Source: Lytechinus pictus
Lineage: Eukaryota; Echinodermata; Echinoidea; Temnopleuroida; Toxopneustidae
DNA length: 64,000 nt
Reading direction: 5' to 3'
Assembly: GCF_037042905.1 (NCBI RefSeq)
Contig: NC_087253.1
Coordinates: 11,823,001-11,887,000, forward strand
Under the pieces are notes generated by a model. It did not search any database. It saw only the letters and a list, made by a program, of their open reading frames with translations, and had not been told where the DNA came from. The translations under genes and the position numbers were made by a program. Positions 52,763 to 64,000 of the stretch are shown here, in pieces. Numbering within the stretch: the first letter of the stretch is position 1; every line of letters begins with the position of its first letter.

Positions 52763-54740
52763 TGATCAATCCCGCTAGGCCAGGTAATCCCCGCTGTCTC
52801 AATTTTACCTCCACAGGCCAGATTATGAGTGTTGAGCCAAGGACGAAATGATAAACAACAGCTGTGCTATTACGTAAGACTTCTCTGCCTGTAGTAGGAC
52901 CTTCGGAATGAAATTATTGTATTCGATATTTAATCACGTTTTCAAATGCATATTGTATTCAGAAATCCAATGTTAGTCCATTTTCAAGTTCGAACGAAGA
53001 AAATCGACCTCGAAATAAGGAAAGTAAGTGAATTAAAATGACGTCATGCTTTGCTCGGGCTGTTGTGTTATCTCCGGACCGAGGTCAAGAAACAGGTGTT
53101 TTGATACTTAAATTGCTTGCTTGGGGCAGTTATGGTTTGTCGTACTTGGAGAAGAGAATTGATTGAGGGAAACTGGGGTATAGTGGTTTCAAATGAAAGG
53201 TTTTCGTCATGAAAATTATTATTAACGCGATTTCACACGCCCCAAAAAAAATCGTAATTTAAATGATTCCAGTGAAAAATAAGGCTAATGACGATTTTTT
53301 TAGCACGTGGACGTGAAACCAAACTAGAATCACGAACCCTAATCACAATCACTAATTCAAATTCTACTCCGGAGTGAATTCCAGTTAAGTTTCACTCAAA
53401 ATACGGTAAGAATTATTTACCGTGTGAAAGGTCCGATGATTCTAAAGACGAATTGCAATCATCATTACAATGATGATTCAAGATTCACGTGTGAAAAGAC
53501 CCCTAGAGTAGGAGAAACCTTTTCGCTTTACACGATTAAAATTAATGGTCAGAAAACCTTCTTAAAAAACAAGAGCTGACTATAGAACTTTTCTTTGTCC
53601 CGTGTTTGGAACAATTTGAATAGGGTTCCAGGCGCGGACAAGCAAAAACAAAAGGGGCTTCACTACAAAATGAATGTCATTTCGGTACCGAGAAACTTGA
53701 CAAGCAAAAAAAAGGTTGACTATAAAATGAAGGTAATTTGGTGTTGGCTCCAAAATGTACGTCATTATTATTTTATACTTTGCAGCCGAAGGGTGGGGGT
53801 TTAAACCCCCTTAACCCCCTTAATCCGATCAACCACAATATGGAAATCCACCAACGTCAACTTCTAAAATGCATGTTTGTTTCAAAATATGTTTCTAAAG
53901 TTATGATGTGAAAGTCAAATATTAATGATTTTTTTTTTGAAAATTGAGTGTGTTTTTTTTTTTGCTTTCAAAGTAAGTTGTGCAAATTTCCTGTAGAAAA
54001 AATCATGACATCGATGGATTTCCATGTAGTTGAGGTTGATTGGATCAATCGTAAGACGGCCGGGGGCCCAGGCGGGCCTGGTCACAATCAGAATCGAAAT
54101 AACACAGATATACAGAATGATTACATTGGGATAATTGGGATAACGGCTTAAATACTCATATATGACTGAAAAGTCGCTAAACAAAACAAAAAAGACCCTT
54201 CAAGACTAGAATTTGTATTGCAATAGCTTTCAGCATACATTCAGACCCTTCATAAACTACTAGAATCAAAAGTGAAGTAAAATAGTTACTGATGTAAAAA
54301 TTGAAATATGAACGAGAAGTGGATATTACCTGCATCGAATCTACATAACCAAATACTCAGGCCAGCCACCCTGCTAGAAGGTGCAAGTATTCTGCCAACG
54401 TTTTGTTTTTAATAATTAATAAACTTACCATACTAAATCAAGATGCTTAATATCCTCACTCTGAACTTGCGAAGTATTTCCAATTAGGGCTGTGTTGATA
54501 ATATTCTCAGCTAAAATTTAGTAATCTTACAAGAAGCACAAGCATATCCATGTTAACATTGTCACTGCATGTACAGACATCAAATGCTATAACCTGTGTG
54601 TTATACTGTACAATAAACCGCGGAATAAAAGTTAAAAAACAAATCGATACTTCGTGAAGAAGGGGGCCTGCAATAAATCGATACGTACTATAGGGACAAC
54701 TTTTGAATTGAGTTCCTCCTATCTTGGGTCGAAATTACAC
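52763..54740. other. Gene-free spacer with a probable unnamed MITE near 53225-53510
   Basis: GATTTCACACGCCCC at 53229 and CACGTGTGAAAAGACCCC at 53487 are loosely inverted, and ATGATTCCAGTGA/TGATGATTCAAG words recur. Nothing else is recognisable. Confidence 0.35.
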
Positions 54741-54749
54741 GAGGCGCTT

Positions 54750-54860
54750 AGTGTGGCTTCGGGGTCGCATTCACACCAACAAAGCCAATCCCAGCCCGAT
54801 CAAAGCTATTATCTATTTTCATTGACACTCGATCACTCGGTTTGGGGTTAGTTTCGTTAT
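54750..54860. repeat. Diverged single copy of the 52005-52372 palindromic unit
   Basis: GATCAAAGCTATTATCTATT and CGGTTTGGGGTTAGTTTCGT correspond to the GATCAAAGCTATTACG and CGGTTTGGAGTCGGTTTCGG portions of the tandem unit in inverse orientation. Confidence 0.5.
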
Positions 54861-55218
54861 TGTGTCAGTGTCCTGACCATGACCAAACTTGTCGGAACCG
54901 CGTCGGAACATTTTTCATTATTCATCGAGGACCTATCCATAAATCGACAAAAGCCTTATTTCCTGTTAGGCCTATCTCCCTTTTTTTTAAACATACTTTT
55001 CTTCCTTTTTCTATGTTTCTTTATATTTCTCTCTTATATATATTTATTTTTCCCATAGGTGCAGGGACTGGAGAGGGGGGGGGGGGGGTCACATGGCCAT
55101 CATCTTCAGAAATGCACGCACCCTAAAAAGGTTAGAGTACGCTGAACCCCTAAATAGTGCGAACCGAAGAAATTGTCATTGCTTCTTACAATACCCTCAG
55201 TGGCGGGAAAAGGGAATG

Positions 55219-55440
55219 CTGGGGCGCAAGAAACTTGCGATCAATTTGCAAATCTATTTTCAGTCCCTATAAATCAGTCATATGTCTTGCCATGTAACTG
55301 CAAATTTGCGATTGATTGCTTGTCTGCTTCTTTGAAACAAGGAGTGTAATCTGATTTGCTACAGCTATAATTGATCTATTAACTGTTATTGCAACATAAT
55401 ATTTGCAATTGATTGCATATTTCTTCTTGCACAACCTACA
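55219..55440. mobile_element. MITE of the GTTGCAAGAAAC family, copy 3
   Basis: GGGGCGCAAGAAACTTGCGA at the left and TGCATATTTCTTCTTGCACA at the right; the interior TTTGAAACAAGGAGTGTAAT matches the nested copy at 51545-51775. Confidence 0.65.
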
Positions 55441-56249
55441 TGACCTAGGTAAGGGGCAAAAACAGTGCCGCACGAAACCAAGTCCGGGGGGGGGGGGCCT
55501 CCATTGACGAGTTGATGCGCGACCACGCGGTATCTCGAAAAGCACCCTAAACAAGAATTTTCCATATTCTGAAAATGCACCCCTTAACAAGTATTGACGT
55601 GTGAAACCCTACCCTCAACAAGTATTGGAAACAAAACGATAGGCTACCCATTCAAGTGTCCTCTGAATTGGGTTTAGTACAGCCCCATGCACCTCCAACA
55701 CCTCGCGCAAATCGTACAGGTTGTGTTGACGGTTGGGGCAAAAAGTACATCCTTTATAAAAAAATAGTTTTTTTAATACCCTCGCAAATTTGACCCTAAA
55801 CACGTAGCTTTCCTAGCGAAATAGATACTTAATTTTTTTCATTATTTTAGTGTTTTTTGACACCCTAGCTTATTTGACATCCTTTTTACGTATTTTTTTG
55901 GTCGCGCATGGTATCCACTCGTCAATGTAAGTGGCCCCTGCGGGAACAAAGTAATTTTATATCCTATGTAAGTGTTTTTCTCATCTAAATTATCGTTTTC
56001 AAGACACAGCTGAAAAAAGTGGCTTACTTACACGCTTGATGGTTGATAAAGAACGTTTCTGAGCAAAAATTAATTGCCCACTGAATGGCACATCGAAGCA
56101 ACCTTAAATGGCACGACAATATAAGTGGCGATTGCCGGTGAATTGTGCTGAAAATAGTTTGCCAAAAGACGTCGATGACGCTTGGGCGAGCAATTTGAGA
56201 AAAATCTCGACCGTAATGGACGATATCACAAGTTTCTAACCATAAAAAG

Positions 56250-56640
56250 ATAAGTATATTATTACATAAAATCTTATTTTTTTCATTATTTCATAATTGT
56301 GTGAATAATATGTCTCCCTTATAATTAAATAAGTTACAGCAATAAATATCTAATGCACTAAATCAGTTGTCAATCCAATTTTCCTAGTTCTTGGAGGAAA
56401 AAAAATGAATAAACTTTATTTCATATAGTAAAATACAAAAGAACAAGTGGGGATGTGACATCATCAGCCCACCTAATGAATATTCATGACGACTGTTTTT
56501 CACAAAATATTGCTAAACTTTAAAATTCAATAACTTTGTTATTTGTTATCCGATTTTGATGAAATTTTCGGCATTTTGCTTAGTGACTTCTACTCTATTT
56601 ATTAGGCTATAAATATTTTCAGCCCGGACCATCCCTTTAA
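56250..56640. mobile_element. TTAA-type MITE, half copy (left end missing)
   Basis: Matches the right two thirds of 5437-6035, ending CAGCCCGGACCATCCCTTTAA (56620-56640). No left terminal repeat. Confidence 0.75.
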
Positions 56641-57419
56641 CTTCCTTCCGTTCACGTTTCCCAGTGTGATCATTTTAAGTTCGCCTTGACACTTTCCGAG
56701 CCAGATATCACCTTTGAACATGCAATACAAGCATTGATCACGTGCCAAAAACAGAGCGTCAGAGGTTGTGTAGCTCGACCTTTTCATATAGTCCGGGTTA
56801 TAATTGAGCAAGGTGCCACACGGAAAAGGAGAAATTTTCATCTAGTGCTTCTAGACCAGTTTCTTACGCTGAATATGAATATATGAGGTAACCAGGCTGT
56901 ATCCTGAAAATTAACCCGTGAGGGCGCTTTTTTCAAAATGGCCGCCAAATTTTCAGAACATTTGAATTTACGTACATAGATTTTGACATAAACATTCCAT
57001 TGCCACAAAATTAGTGTCATATGAAAGACAAATAAATTTCCTACAAGTTGGTACCATTTATAAGGGATAAGTAAGTCATTTGGCTGAGATTTTAAGTAGA
57101 AAACTGCATTTTTTGTCATTTTTTTCCAAAAATTGAAAATTTTGCAAATACATGATTTTACATAATTCTAAGAAAAATTAATCAATTATCTTGAAATGTT
57201 CCAAAAAACTTTATTGATATATTATTATCATGTGGATGAAATTCCAACTCTGTATCATTCTTCCTAGCAAATTTATAAGGTATCAAACTTGAATACTTCA
57301 ATTTCAGAAATGTCGCTTTTTGTATGCATTTTCATAGACTAATACGTATAACATGTATAATATGTATAATGTATAGTTACAAATTAAATGCAATTATCTC
57401 TGCTCGTTAATCACTTGGA

Positions 57420-58860
57420 TAGTTAAAAGTAGGCTTTTCTCTATCAGCTACATAAAACAAAATGTTGGCACATCAAGGCCTAACACTCTCATGGGGTGGG
57501 GGTGTCGAAGCCCCCCCCCCCCCCTTGGCTATATCATGTTGTATATTGCCTATTTGTTGAAAAAAAAATCACTGTTTTTTGGAGCACCCATTGAAGCAAA
57601 AACAGGCATATTTACTATACAGTACAGCCACTTTGATTGCTTTGAAACCACTTGGATAGGAAAGAGTAGGCTTTGTTCTACCAGCTACATCCAAAGAAGT
57701 GGAACATCGAAGCCTACCCCTCTCGGGGGGGGGGGGGGCTTTTGCTTAATATTGCATATTTATTTGAAAATTCACAATTTTTGACCCAACATTGAGGCCA
57801 AAGAGCGCTTGTGCTCTGTTGGACACCCCATTTTATTGATTTGAAACCACTTAGGAAAGAGTATAGTTTGTTCTACCAGCTACATATAAATAAGCACTGG
57901 CACATCGAACCCTAGCCCTCTCAGGGGCTGTCTAAGTCACCCCCCTCTATATCAAGTATATTGCCGATTTATTGGATATTTCACCATTTTAGATCACCCA
58001 TTGAGGCAAAAGCGCGTTCCTACTATATAGTACAGCCAATTTTATTTTCTTGCAATGACTTTGAGAAGAAAGAGTAGGCTTTGCTCTATCAGCTACATAA
58101 GTGTTGGCAAATCGAAGCCTATCTCCTTCAGGCGGCTTTAGAAGTTACCCCACTAATTTTCGGTATTTGGCTATTTGTTGAAAAGTCACCATTTTGGAGC
58201 CCCCATTGAAGCAAAAAGGTGTCTCTGATATATAGTTCTGCCACTTTTATTGCCTTGAAACCATTTAGAGAGGAAAGAATAGGCTTTGCTCTATCAGCTG
58301 CATAATTTTGTGCTGGTAAATAAAAGCCTACCCCTTCCGGGGGTTGTCGAAATCAGCCCCCTCACCCCTTTGCGTTATTGCCTATTTATTGGAAATTCAC
58401 AATTTTTGAGCCCCCATTGAGGTAAAGAGGCATCACTGATATATAGTTCTGCCACTTTTACTGCCTTGAAACCAATTAAGGAGGAAAGAATATGCTTTGC
58501 TCTATAAAGAAGTGCTGGCACATTGAAGCATACCCATCTGGGCGGCTGTCAAATCACCCCACCCCTCTTGCATTATTGCCTAATTATTTGAAAATTCACA
58601 ATTTTTGAGCCCCCATTGAGGCGATATGCACTTCTGCTGTATAAAACACCCAATTTCTCTTTCTTGAAACCACTTGGAGAGGAAAGAGTAGGTTCCCCTC
58701 TTACAGATATATATAACGAATTGCTGCCATATCGAAGCCTGACCCACTTCAGGGGACGATACATGTAGATGTTACCCCACCTTTTTTACGATTTTTGCCA
58801 ATTCATTGGAAAACTCGCCATTTTAGAGCCCCCATTGAGGCAAAAAAACGTGTTTCTGGT
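57420..58860. repeat. ~205-bp satellite array, left half, seven units
   Basis: Units marked by AGTAGGCTTTGCTCTATCAG at about 57430, 57666, 57861, 58074, 58279, 58489 and 58688. Each contains TATTGCCTATTTATTGGAAA, GAGCCCCCATTGAGGCAAA and GCCTTGAAACCACTTGGAGA. C-run length near the middle of each unit varies strongly. Confidence 0.85.
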
Positions 58861-60575
58861 ATATAGTAGAGCCACTTCTTTATTTGTACCTGTCAGAGGA
58901 AAGCCTACTCTTTCCTCTCCAAGTAGTTTTAAGGCGGTAATAGTGGCAGAACTGTATATCAGAACCGCCTTTTTGCCTAAATGGGGGCTCAAAAATGGTC
59001 AATTTTCCAATAAATAAGCAATAATGAAATAGGGGTGGGGTGAATTCAACAGCCCTCTGATGGGGATAGGCCTCTTTTGCGAGCATGTCTTTATATGTAG
59101 CTGTTAAAGCAAAGCCTATTCTTTTTCTCTCTAAATTTTTTCAAGGGTGAAAAACGGCAGAAACATAATCAGAAATGACTTTCTGCCTCACTGGGGGCTC
59201 CAAAGTGGTGACTTTTTCAATAAATAGGCAATGCAAAAGGGATGGGTGATTTCGACAGCCTCCTGGAGGTGGTAGGCTTTTATTTGCCTGCACTTCTTTA
59301 TATGTGGCTGATAAAGCAAAACCTATTATTTCCTCCCTAAGTGGTTTCAAGGCATTAAAAGTGGCAGAACTGTATATCAGAAACGCCTTTTTGCCCCAAT
59401 GCGGGCTCCAAAATGGTGAATTTCAAGGGGGGGGGGTAATTTCGACAGACCCCTGAAGGAAGTAGGCTTTTATTTGCCTGCACTTCTTTATATGACGCTG
59501 ATCAAGCCAAACCTATTCTTTCAGAACTATATATCAGAAACCCCTTTTTGCGTAAATGGGGGCTTCAAAATGGTGAATTTTTCAATAATTATGCTATAAT
59601 GCAAAAGGGATGGGGTGGTTTCAACAGCTTCCCGGAGGGGGTAGGCTTTTCTTTGCCAGCACTTGTTTATATGTAGCTGATAGAGCAAAGCCTACTCTTT
59701 CCTCTCCAAGTCATTGCAAGAAAATGAAATTGGCTGTACTATATAGTAGAAACGCACTTTTGCCTCAATGGGCGATTCAAAATGGTGTAATTTCCAATAA
59801 ATAGGCAATATACATGATATAGAGGGGGAGGGGTTGACTTAGACAGCCCCTGAGTGGAATAGGTTTCGATGTGCCAGCGCTTCTTAATAATATGTAGCTG
59901 ATAGAGCAAAGTCTAAGCTTTTCTCTCCAAGTAATTGCAAGAAAATAAAATTGGCTGTATGATATAGAAACGCCCTTATTCCTCAATGGGTGATCCAAAA
60001 TGGTGAAATTTTCTATAAGTAGGCAATATACATGATATAGAGGAGGGGGTGACTTTGACAGCCCCTGAGAGGGCTAGGGTTCGATGTGCTAGCGCTTATT
60101 TATGTAGCTGGTAGAACTAATTCTACTCTCTCAAAGCAATAAAATACTATAAAGCACAAACACTTTTTTACCTCAATGTTGGGTCCAAAATGGTGAATTT
60201 CCAAATAAATTGGCAATTAGCAAAAGGGGGAGGGGTGACTTCCCCAGCGCCCCCCCCTCCCGAGAGGGGTTGGCTACGATGTACGTGCCACTTCTTTTGA
60301 TGTAGCTGGTAGAACAAAGCCTACTCTTTTCCTCTCCAAGTGGTTTGAAAGTAATTAAAGTGGCTGTATTGTATAGCAGAAATGCCTTTTGCCTCAATGG
60401 GTGCTCCAAAAAAACTGTTTTTTTTTTCCAACAAATAGGCAATATACAACAACATGATATAGCCAAGGGGGGGGGGGGGGGGCTTCGACACCCCACCCCA
60501 TGAGAGTGTTAGGCCTTGATGTGCCAAAATTTTGTTTTATGTAGCTGATAGAGAAAAGCCTACCCTTAACTCTCC
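58861..60575. repeat. ~205-bp satellite array, right half, nine inverted units
   Basis: Complementary marker GCAAAGCCTACTCTTTCCTC at about 58905, 59115, 59315, 59505, 59690, 59905, 60115, 60318 and 60555. The turn-around point is about 58860-58900, where a truncated forward unit meets an inverted one. Confidence 0.85.
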
Positions 60576-61285
60576 AAGTGATTAACGAGCAGAGATAATT
60601 GCATTTAATTTGTAACTATACATTATACATATTATACATGTTATACGTATTAGTCTATGGAAATGCATACAAAAAGCGACATATCTGAAATTGAAGTATT
60701 CAAGTTTGATACCTTATAAATTTGCTAAGAAGAATGATACAGAGTTGGAATTTCATCCATATGATAGTAGTATATCAATAAAGTTTTCTGGAACATTTCA
60801 AGGTAATTGATTGATTTTTCTTAGAAATATGTAAAATCATGTATTTGCAAAATTTTCAATTTTTGGAAAAAAATGACAAAAAATGCAGTTTTCTACTTAA
60901 AATCTCAGCCAAATAACCTACTTATCCCCTATAAAAGGTACCAAATTGTAGGAAATGTATTTGTCTTTCATATGACACTAATTTTGTGGCAATGGAATGT
61001 TTATGTCAAAATCTATGTACGAAAATTCAAATGTTCTGAAAATTTGGCGGCCATTTTGAAAAAAGCGCCCTCATGGGTTAATTTTCAGGATACAGCCTGG
61101 TTACCTCATATATTCATATTCAGCGTGAAAAACTGGTCTAGAAGCACTATATGAAAATTTCTCCTTTTTCGTGTGGCACCTTGCTCAATTATAACCCGGA
61201 CTAATATGCGTGGAACTTGACCTCGGCATAGAAGGCATTTATTACTTGAATTGTTCCCTCTCTCTCATGTCGTGTATAGCGTGCC

Positions 61286-61292
61286 TATATAA
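61286..61292 (+). promoter_or_regulatory. TATA-box-like TATATAA upstream of the UGT-like ORF
   Basis: TATATAA lies 32-38 bp before the ATG, in the unique 120 bp between the palindrome's end (61203) and the start codon. If used, the 5'UTR would be very short. Weak evidence by itself in AT-rich DNA. Confidence 0.3.
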
Positions 61293-61323
61293 TTATTGAG
61301 CGATTGCAAGCACATATACTAAG

Positions 61324-62079
61324 ATGGCGAAACTTTCAACAATTGCCATTCTATTTGCAACTGTCCTTTGCTCGGGACTAATTTCTCCACCCGTTGTTTC
61401 AGGGGCCAAGATAATGCTTGCTATGACGATGGTCATGAACAGCGTTAGTCAGCATATTCTGTTTTCAGCTATCACGGAGCCCCTGGTCGAACGCGGGCAT
61501 GAAGTAATTCTCCTGGCCCCTCAGTATAAGGTGACCAAGGGTCTCACTGAAGAAGCTGTCACCGGGAAGATCTTCTTTAAGACAACCAGATCAAAGGAAG
61601 AGATGGAGGAGATAAACGCGGGTCTGCAGGCGATCCTTCTTCTTTTAAGCCAAGGATCGTTCAGAGACATTCTTAGCAAGATGCAAGAGAACTTTCAGAA
61701 GTTCTCCGAAGGTTGCCTTCGACTTTTCGAAGACCAGGAAGTTCTTGATCGACTCAAGGCAGAGCGGTTTGATCTGATCATCACCATGCCCCTGTTGGGT
61801 TGTGATTCCTTGCTTGCGGAATACCTCGACGTTCCTTTCGTTGCGATGACCCCTCTCCGCAGGGCACCGACCTTCAATGAAGACACCTTCGGCATTCCTG
61901 CTCCGTCATCTTACGTTCCTTTCAGCGTGATGACAACCTTCACTGACCAGATGACATTCTTCCAAAGGACTACCAATATTCTGATGCGTTTCATAACAGA
62001 GCCAATTGCCACATACTTCATGAGGCGGCCACTCAGGCAAATACAAAAGGACCACAACTATGGAACGCGGAAAGGCTAA
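61324..62079 (+). pseudogene. UDP-glycosyltransferase N-terminal half, truncated at 251 residues
   Basis: UGTs (about 520 residues) transfer sugars from UDP-sugars to lipophilic substrates in the ER lumen. Seen here: signal peptide (residues 1-27, ending VVSGA), EPLVERGHEVILLAP, ERFDLIITMPLL, LLAEYLDVPFVAMTP and FGIPAPSSYVPF, all typical of the N-terminal acceptor domain. The ORF ends at TAA 62077 shortly after QKDHN, just where the acceptor domain should continue. No GT donor follows, and the UDP-binding signature and membrane anchor are absent. The Asp of the catalytic dyad appears to be Met (in TMPLL), and the nearest His (SQH) is offset by one from the usual SH. Minisatellite sequence starts directly after the stop. 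Alternatively it is a first exon whose donor has been lost. Confidence 0.75.
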
Positions 62080-62089
62080 AATTTGATCA

Positions 62090-62300
62090 CTGTCACTTTT
62101 GATTTGATGGACCTCCGTACCAGCCATCATCAAATCAAGTGCAGCCATCAGTAAATCAAAAGTGGCCATCATCATATCAATTTTCAGCATCATATCCCTC
62201 TGTACCAGCCATCATCAAATCAGTTTCTAACATCAAATCAATGTTGTCCTTTCGGCGTTCCTGATGTGCGCGCCAAAAGGACACCTGTAAGTTGATGGCA
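62090..62300. repeat. Scrambled head of the minisatellite with inverted units
   Basis: Contains complement-orientation words (CCATCATCAAATCAA, AATCAAAAGTGGCCATCATC) facing the forward GATGGTCACTTTTTATTT units that follow. CCTCTGTACCAGCCATCATC appears twice (the first copy reads CCTCCG). The orientation therefore flips near 62280. Confidence 0.7.
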
Positions 62301-63810
62301 GCCACTTTTTATTTGATGACGGTTACTTTTGACTTGATGACGGCCACTTTTTATTTGATGACGGTTACTTTTGACTTGATGACGGCCACTTTTTACTTGC
62401 TTTTTATTTGATGACGGTTACTTTTGACTTCATGACGGCCACTTTTGACTTGATGGCGGCTGCTTTTGATTCGATGATGGCTGCTTTTGATTTGATGATG
62501 GCTGCTTTTGATTCGATAGTGGCCACTTTTGATTTGATGATGGCTGCTTCTGATTTGATGATGGTTGCTTTTGATTCGATAGTGGCCACTTTTGAACTGA
62601 TGATGGCCACTTTAGATTTGATGATGGTCACTTTCAATTTTTTTATCGCTTTTCATTTGATGGTCACTTTTTGTTTGATGGTCACTTTTTATTTGATCAC
62701 TTAATTTGATGGTCACTTTTTATTTGATGGTCACTTTTTATTTGATGGTCACTTTTCATTTGATGGTCACTTTTCATTTGATGGTCGCTTTTAATTTGAT
62801 GGGCACCTTTTATTTGATGATCACTTATTTGATGGTCACTTTTAATTTGATGGTCACTTTTAATTTGATCAATTCTTATTTGATGGTCACTTTTAATTTG
62901 ATGGTCGCTTTTTATTTAATGGTCACTTTTTATTTGATGGTCACTTTAAATTTGATGGTCACTTTTTATTTGATGGTCATTTTTAATTTGATGCTCAGTT
63001 TTTATTTGATGGTCACTTTTAATTTGATGGTCGCTTTTTTGTTGCTCACTTTTTATTTGATGGTCACTTTTAATTTGATGGTCACTTTTTATTTGATCAT
63101 CACTTTTTATCTGATCATCACTTCTTTGACGGTCACTTTTTATTTGATGGTCACTTTTTATTTGATGCTCACTTTTCATTTTATGCTCATTTTTCATTTG
63201 ATGCTCACTTTTAATTTGATGATAGATTTTTATTTGATGGTCACTTTTTATTTGATGGTCACTTTTAATTTGATGGTCACTTTTTTGTTGGTCACTTTTT
63301 ATTTGATGGTCACTTTTAATTTGATGGTCACTTTTAATTTGATCATCAATTCTTATTTGATGGTCACTTTTAATTTGATGGTCGCTTTTTATTTAATGGT
63401 CACTTTTTATTTGATGGTCACTTTAAATTTGATGGTCACTTTTTATTTGATGCTAACTTTTTATTTGATGCTCACTTTTAATTTGATGGTCGCTTTTTAT
63501 TTGATGGTTATTTTTTATTTGATGGCTACTTTAAATTTGATGATCACTTTTTATTTGATGGCTACTTTAAATTTGATGATCACTTTTTATTTGATGGTTA
63601 CTTTTTATTTGATCGTCACTTCTTCTTTGATGGTCACTTTTCTTTTGATCGTCGCTTTTCATTTGATCATCACAACTTAAGTTGATGGTTTCGGCATTCC
63701 ATACATGGTCGCTTTATATTTGATGGTCGCTTTTCATTTGATCGTCGCTTTTATTTGATCGGCACTTTTCATTTGGTCGTCGCTTTTCATTTGATCATCA
63801 CTTTTTACAG
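62300..63810. repeat. 18-bp minisatellite, roughly 80 copies
   Basis: Consensus TTTGATGGTCACTTTTTA with C/A/T variants of the last bases; early units read GATGACGGTTACTTTTGACT or GATGATGGCTGCTTTTGATT. A higher-order duplication is visible: 62826-63060 and 63245-63480 share the same order of variants, including the ATCAATTCTTATTTG unit. A 324-codon frame (LMVTFY repeats) and a complementary DHQIKS frame are by-products of the 18-bp period. Confidence 0.95.
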
Positions 63811-64000
63811 TACGTGCGCATTTAAACGTGTCGCAGTGAGCATGCACTGAGCAAATCCTCATGTACGTATAGCTAGCGCGCTCTTTTTGCTTCCGAGAAT
63901 TGAAGTGCAGGTGCATATATATGAATCTATTGATCGTGAAAAAATAAATCTGGAAAATGGAGGGTATACTTAATAGTTTAGGGATGCCTCAATCAGTTAT
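63811..64000. other. Short unique tail, nothing recognised
   Basis: No coding or repeat signal. Confidence 0.4.

Larger units (their letters stand above)
56789..61203. mobile_element. 4.4 kb palindrome (foldback element) with a satellite core
   Basis: The left arm TAGTCCGGGTTATAATTGAG ... is mirrored by CTCAATTATAACCCGGACTA at the right end. Arms of about 640 bp (56789-57430 and 60560-61203) are inverted copies with roughly one mismatch in 12-15 bases. Between them two satellite arrays face each other. The same ~93-residue open frame occurs in both arms (56838-57119 minus, 60873-61154 plus), but resembles no known protein and ends at the arm edges. Confidence 0.85.

Noticed and set aside
54001-54151. 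Collagen-like AGGPGGPG segment near 54055-54090
   Set aside because: A single short GGP stretch without neighbouring coding signal.
56838-57119. 93-residue protein conserved in both palindrome arms
   Set aside because: Conservation is fully explained by the inverted repeat; several substitutions are frame-neutral only by chance and no family similarity is recognised.
62706-63680. 324-codon plus-strand open frame (LMVTFY repeats)
   Set aside because: It is a reading frame of the 18-bp minisatellite; other frames and the minus strand are also open over long stretches, and no start or splice context exists.

Overview
The window is animal nuclear DNA, most likely from an echinoderm. Coding exons are split by GT-AG introns, intergenic DNA is AT-rich, and there are four recognisable metazoan gene families. 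The rest is packed with short palindromic DNA transposons, tRNA-derived SINEs, a CR1/L2-type LINE fragment and minisatellites. Several palindromic families (ends such as TTAAAGGGATGGTCC, GTTTCATAAAGCTG, GGCCCGAATTCAC) are ones I associate with sea urchins. That assignment is from memory and was not searched.

Layout. 0.1-2.4 kb (+): the last four coding exons of a PTGR3/ZADH2-type prostaglandin reductase, with a 24-bp minisatellite in one intron and a long probable 3'UTR to about 4.57 kb. 4.6-12.7 kb: no intact gene; nested palindromic elements and a frameshifted Myb/SANT-like fragment of PIF/Harbinger type. 12.8-22.1 kb: a decayed multi-copy array of RecQ-helicase-like segments, a possible recombinase-like segment and a cysteine-rich tail, with a 2.2 kb tandem duplication. 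25.1-36.3 kb (-): a complete ten-coding-exon phosphatidylserine synthase 2 gene (521 residues) whose family-critical acidic and Asn residues are all kept; its introns hold MITEs, two SINEs, a LINE 3' end and a 125-bp tandem repeat. 38.0-44.7 kb: four different long-inverted-repeat structures, one with a perfect 9-bp target-site duplication. 45.5-48.4 kb: two tandem arrays around a TTAA element. 49.0-50.2 kb (-): a single-exon heparan sulfate 3-O-sulfotransferase-like gene that appears to have lost its PAPS-binding and catalytic residues. 51.3-56.6 kb: nested palindromic repeats. 56.8-61.2 kb: a 4.4 kb palindrome whose two halves each carry a ~205-bp satellite array in opposite orientations. 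61.3-62.1 kb (+): a UDP-glycosyltransferase N-terminal half that stops where an 18-bp minisatellite of about 1.5 kb begins.

The four host genes belong to unrelated pathways (eicosanoid/fatty-ketone reduction, phospholipid synthesis, Golgi glycan sulfation, ER glycosidation) and show no operon-like logic. The most unusual content is structural: palindromes built from repeats, amplification of one end of an element, and elements nested in elements. The two best protein-level oddities are the putative pseudo-sulfotransferase and the truncated UGT with an apparently missing catalytic dyad.
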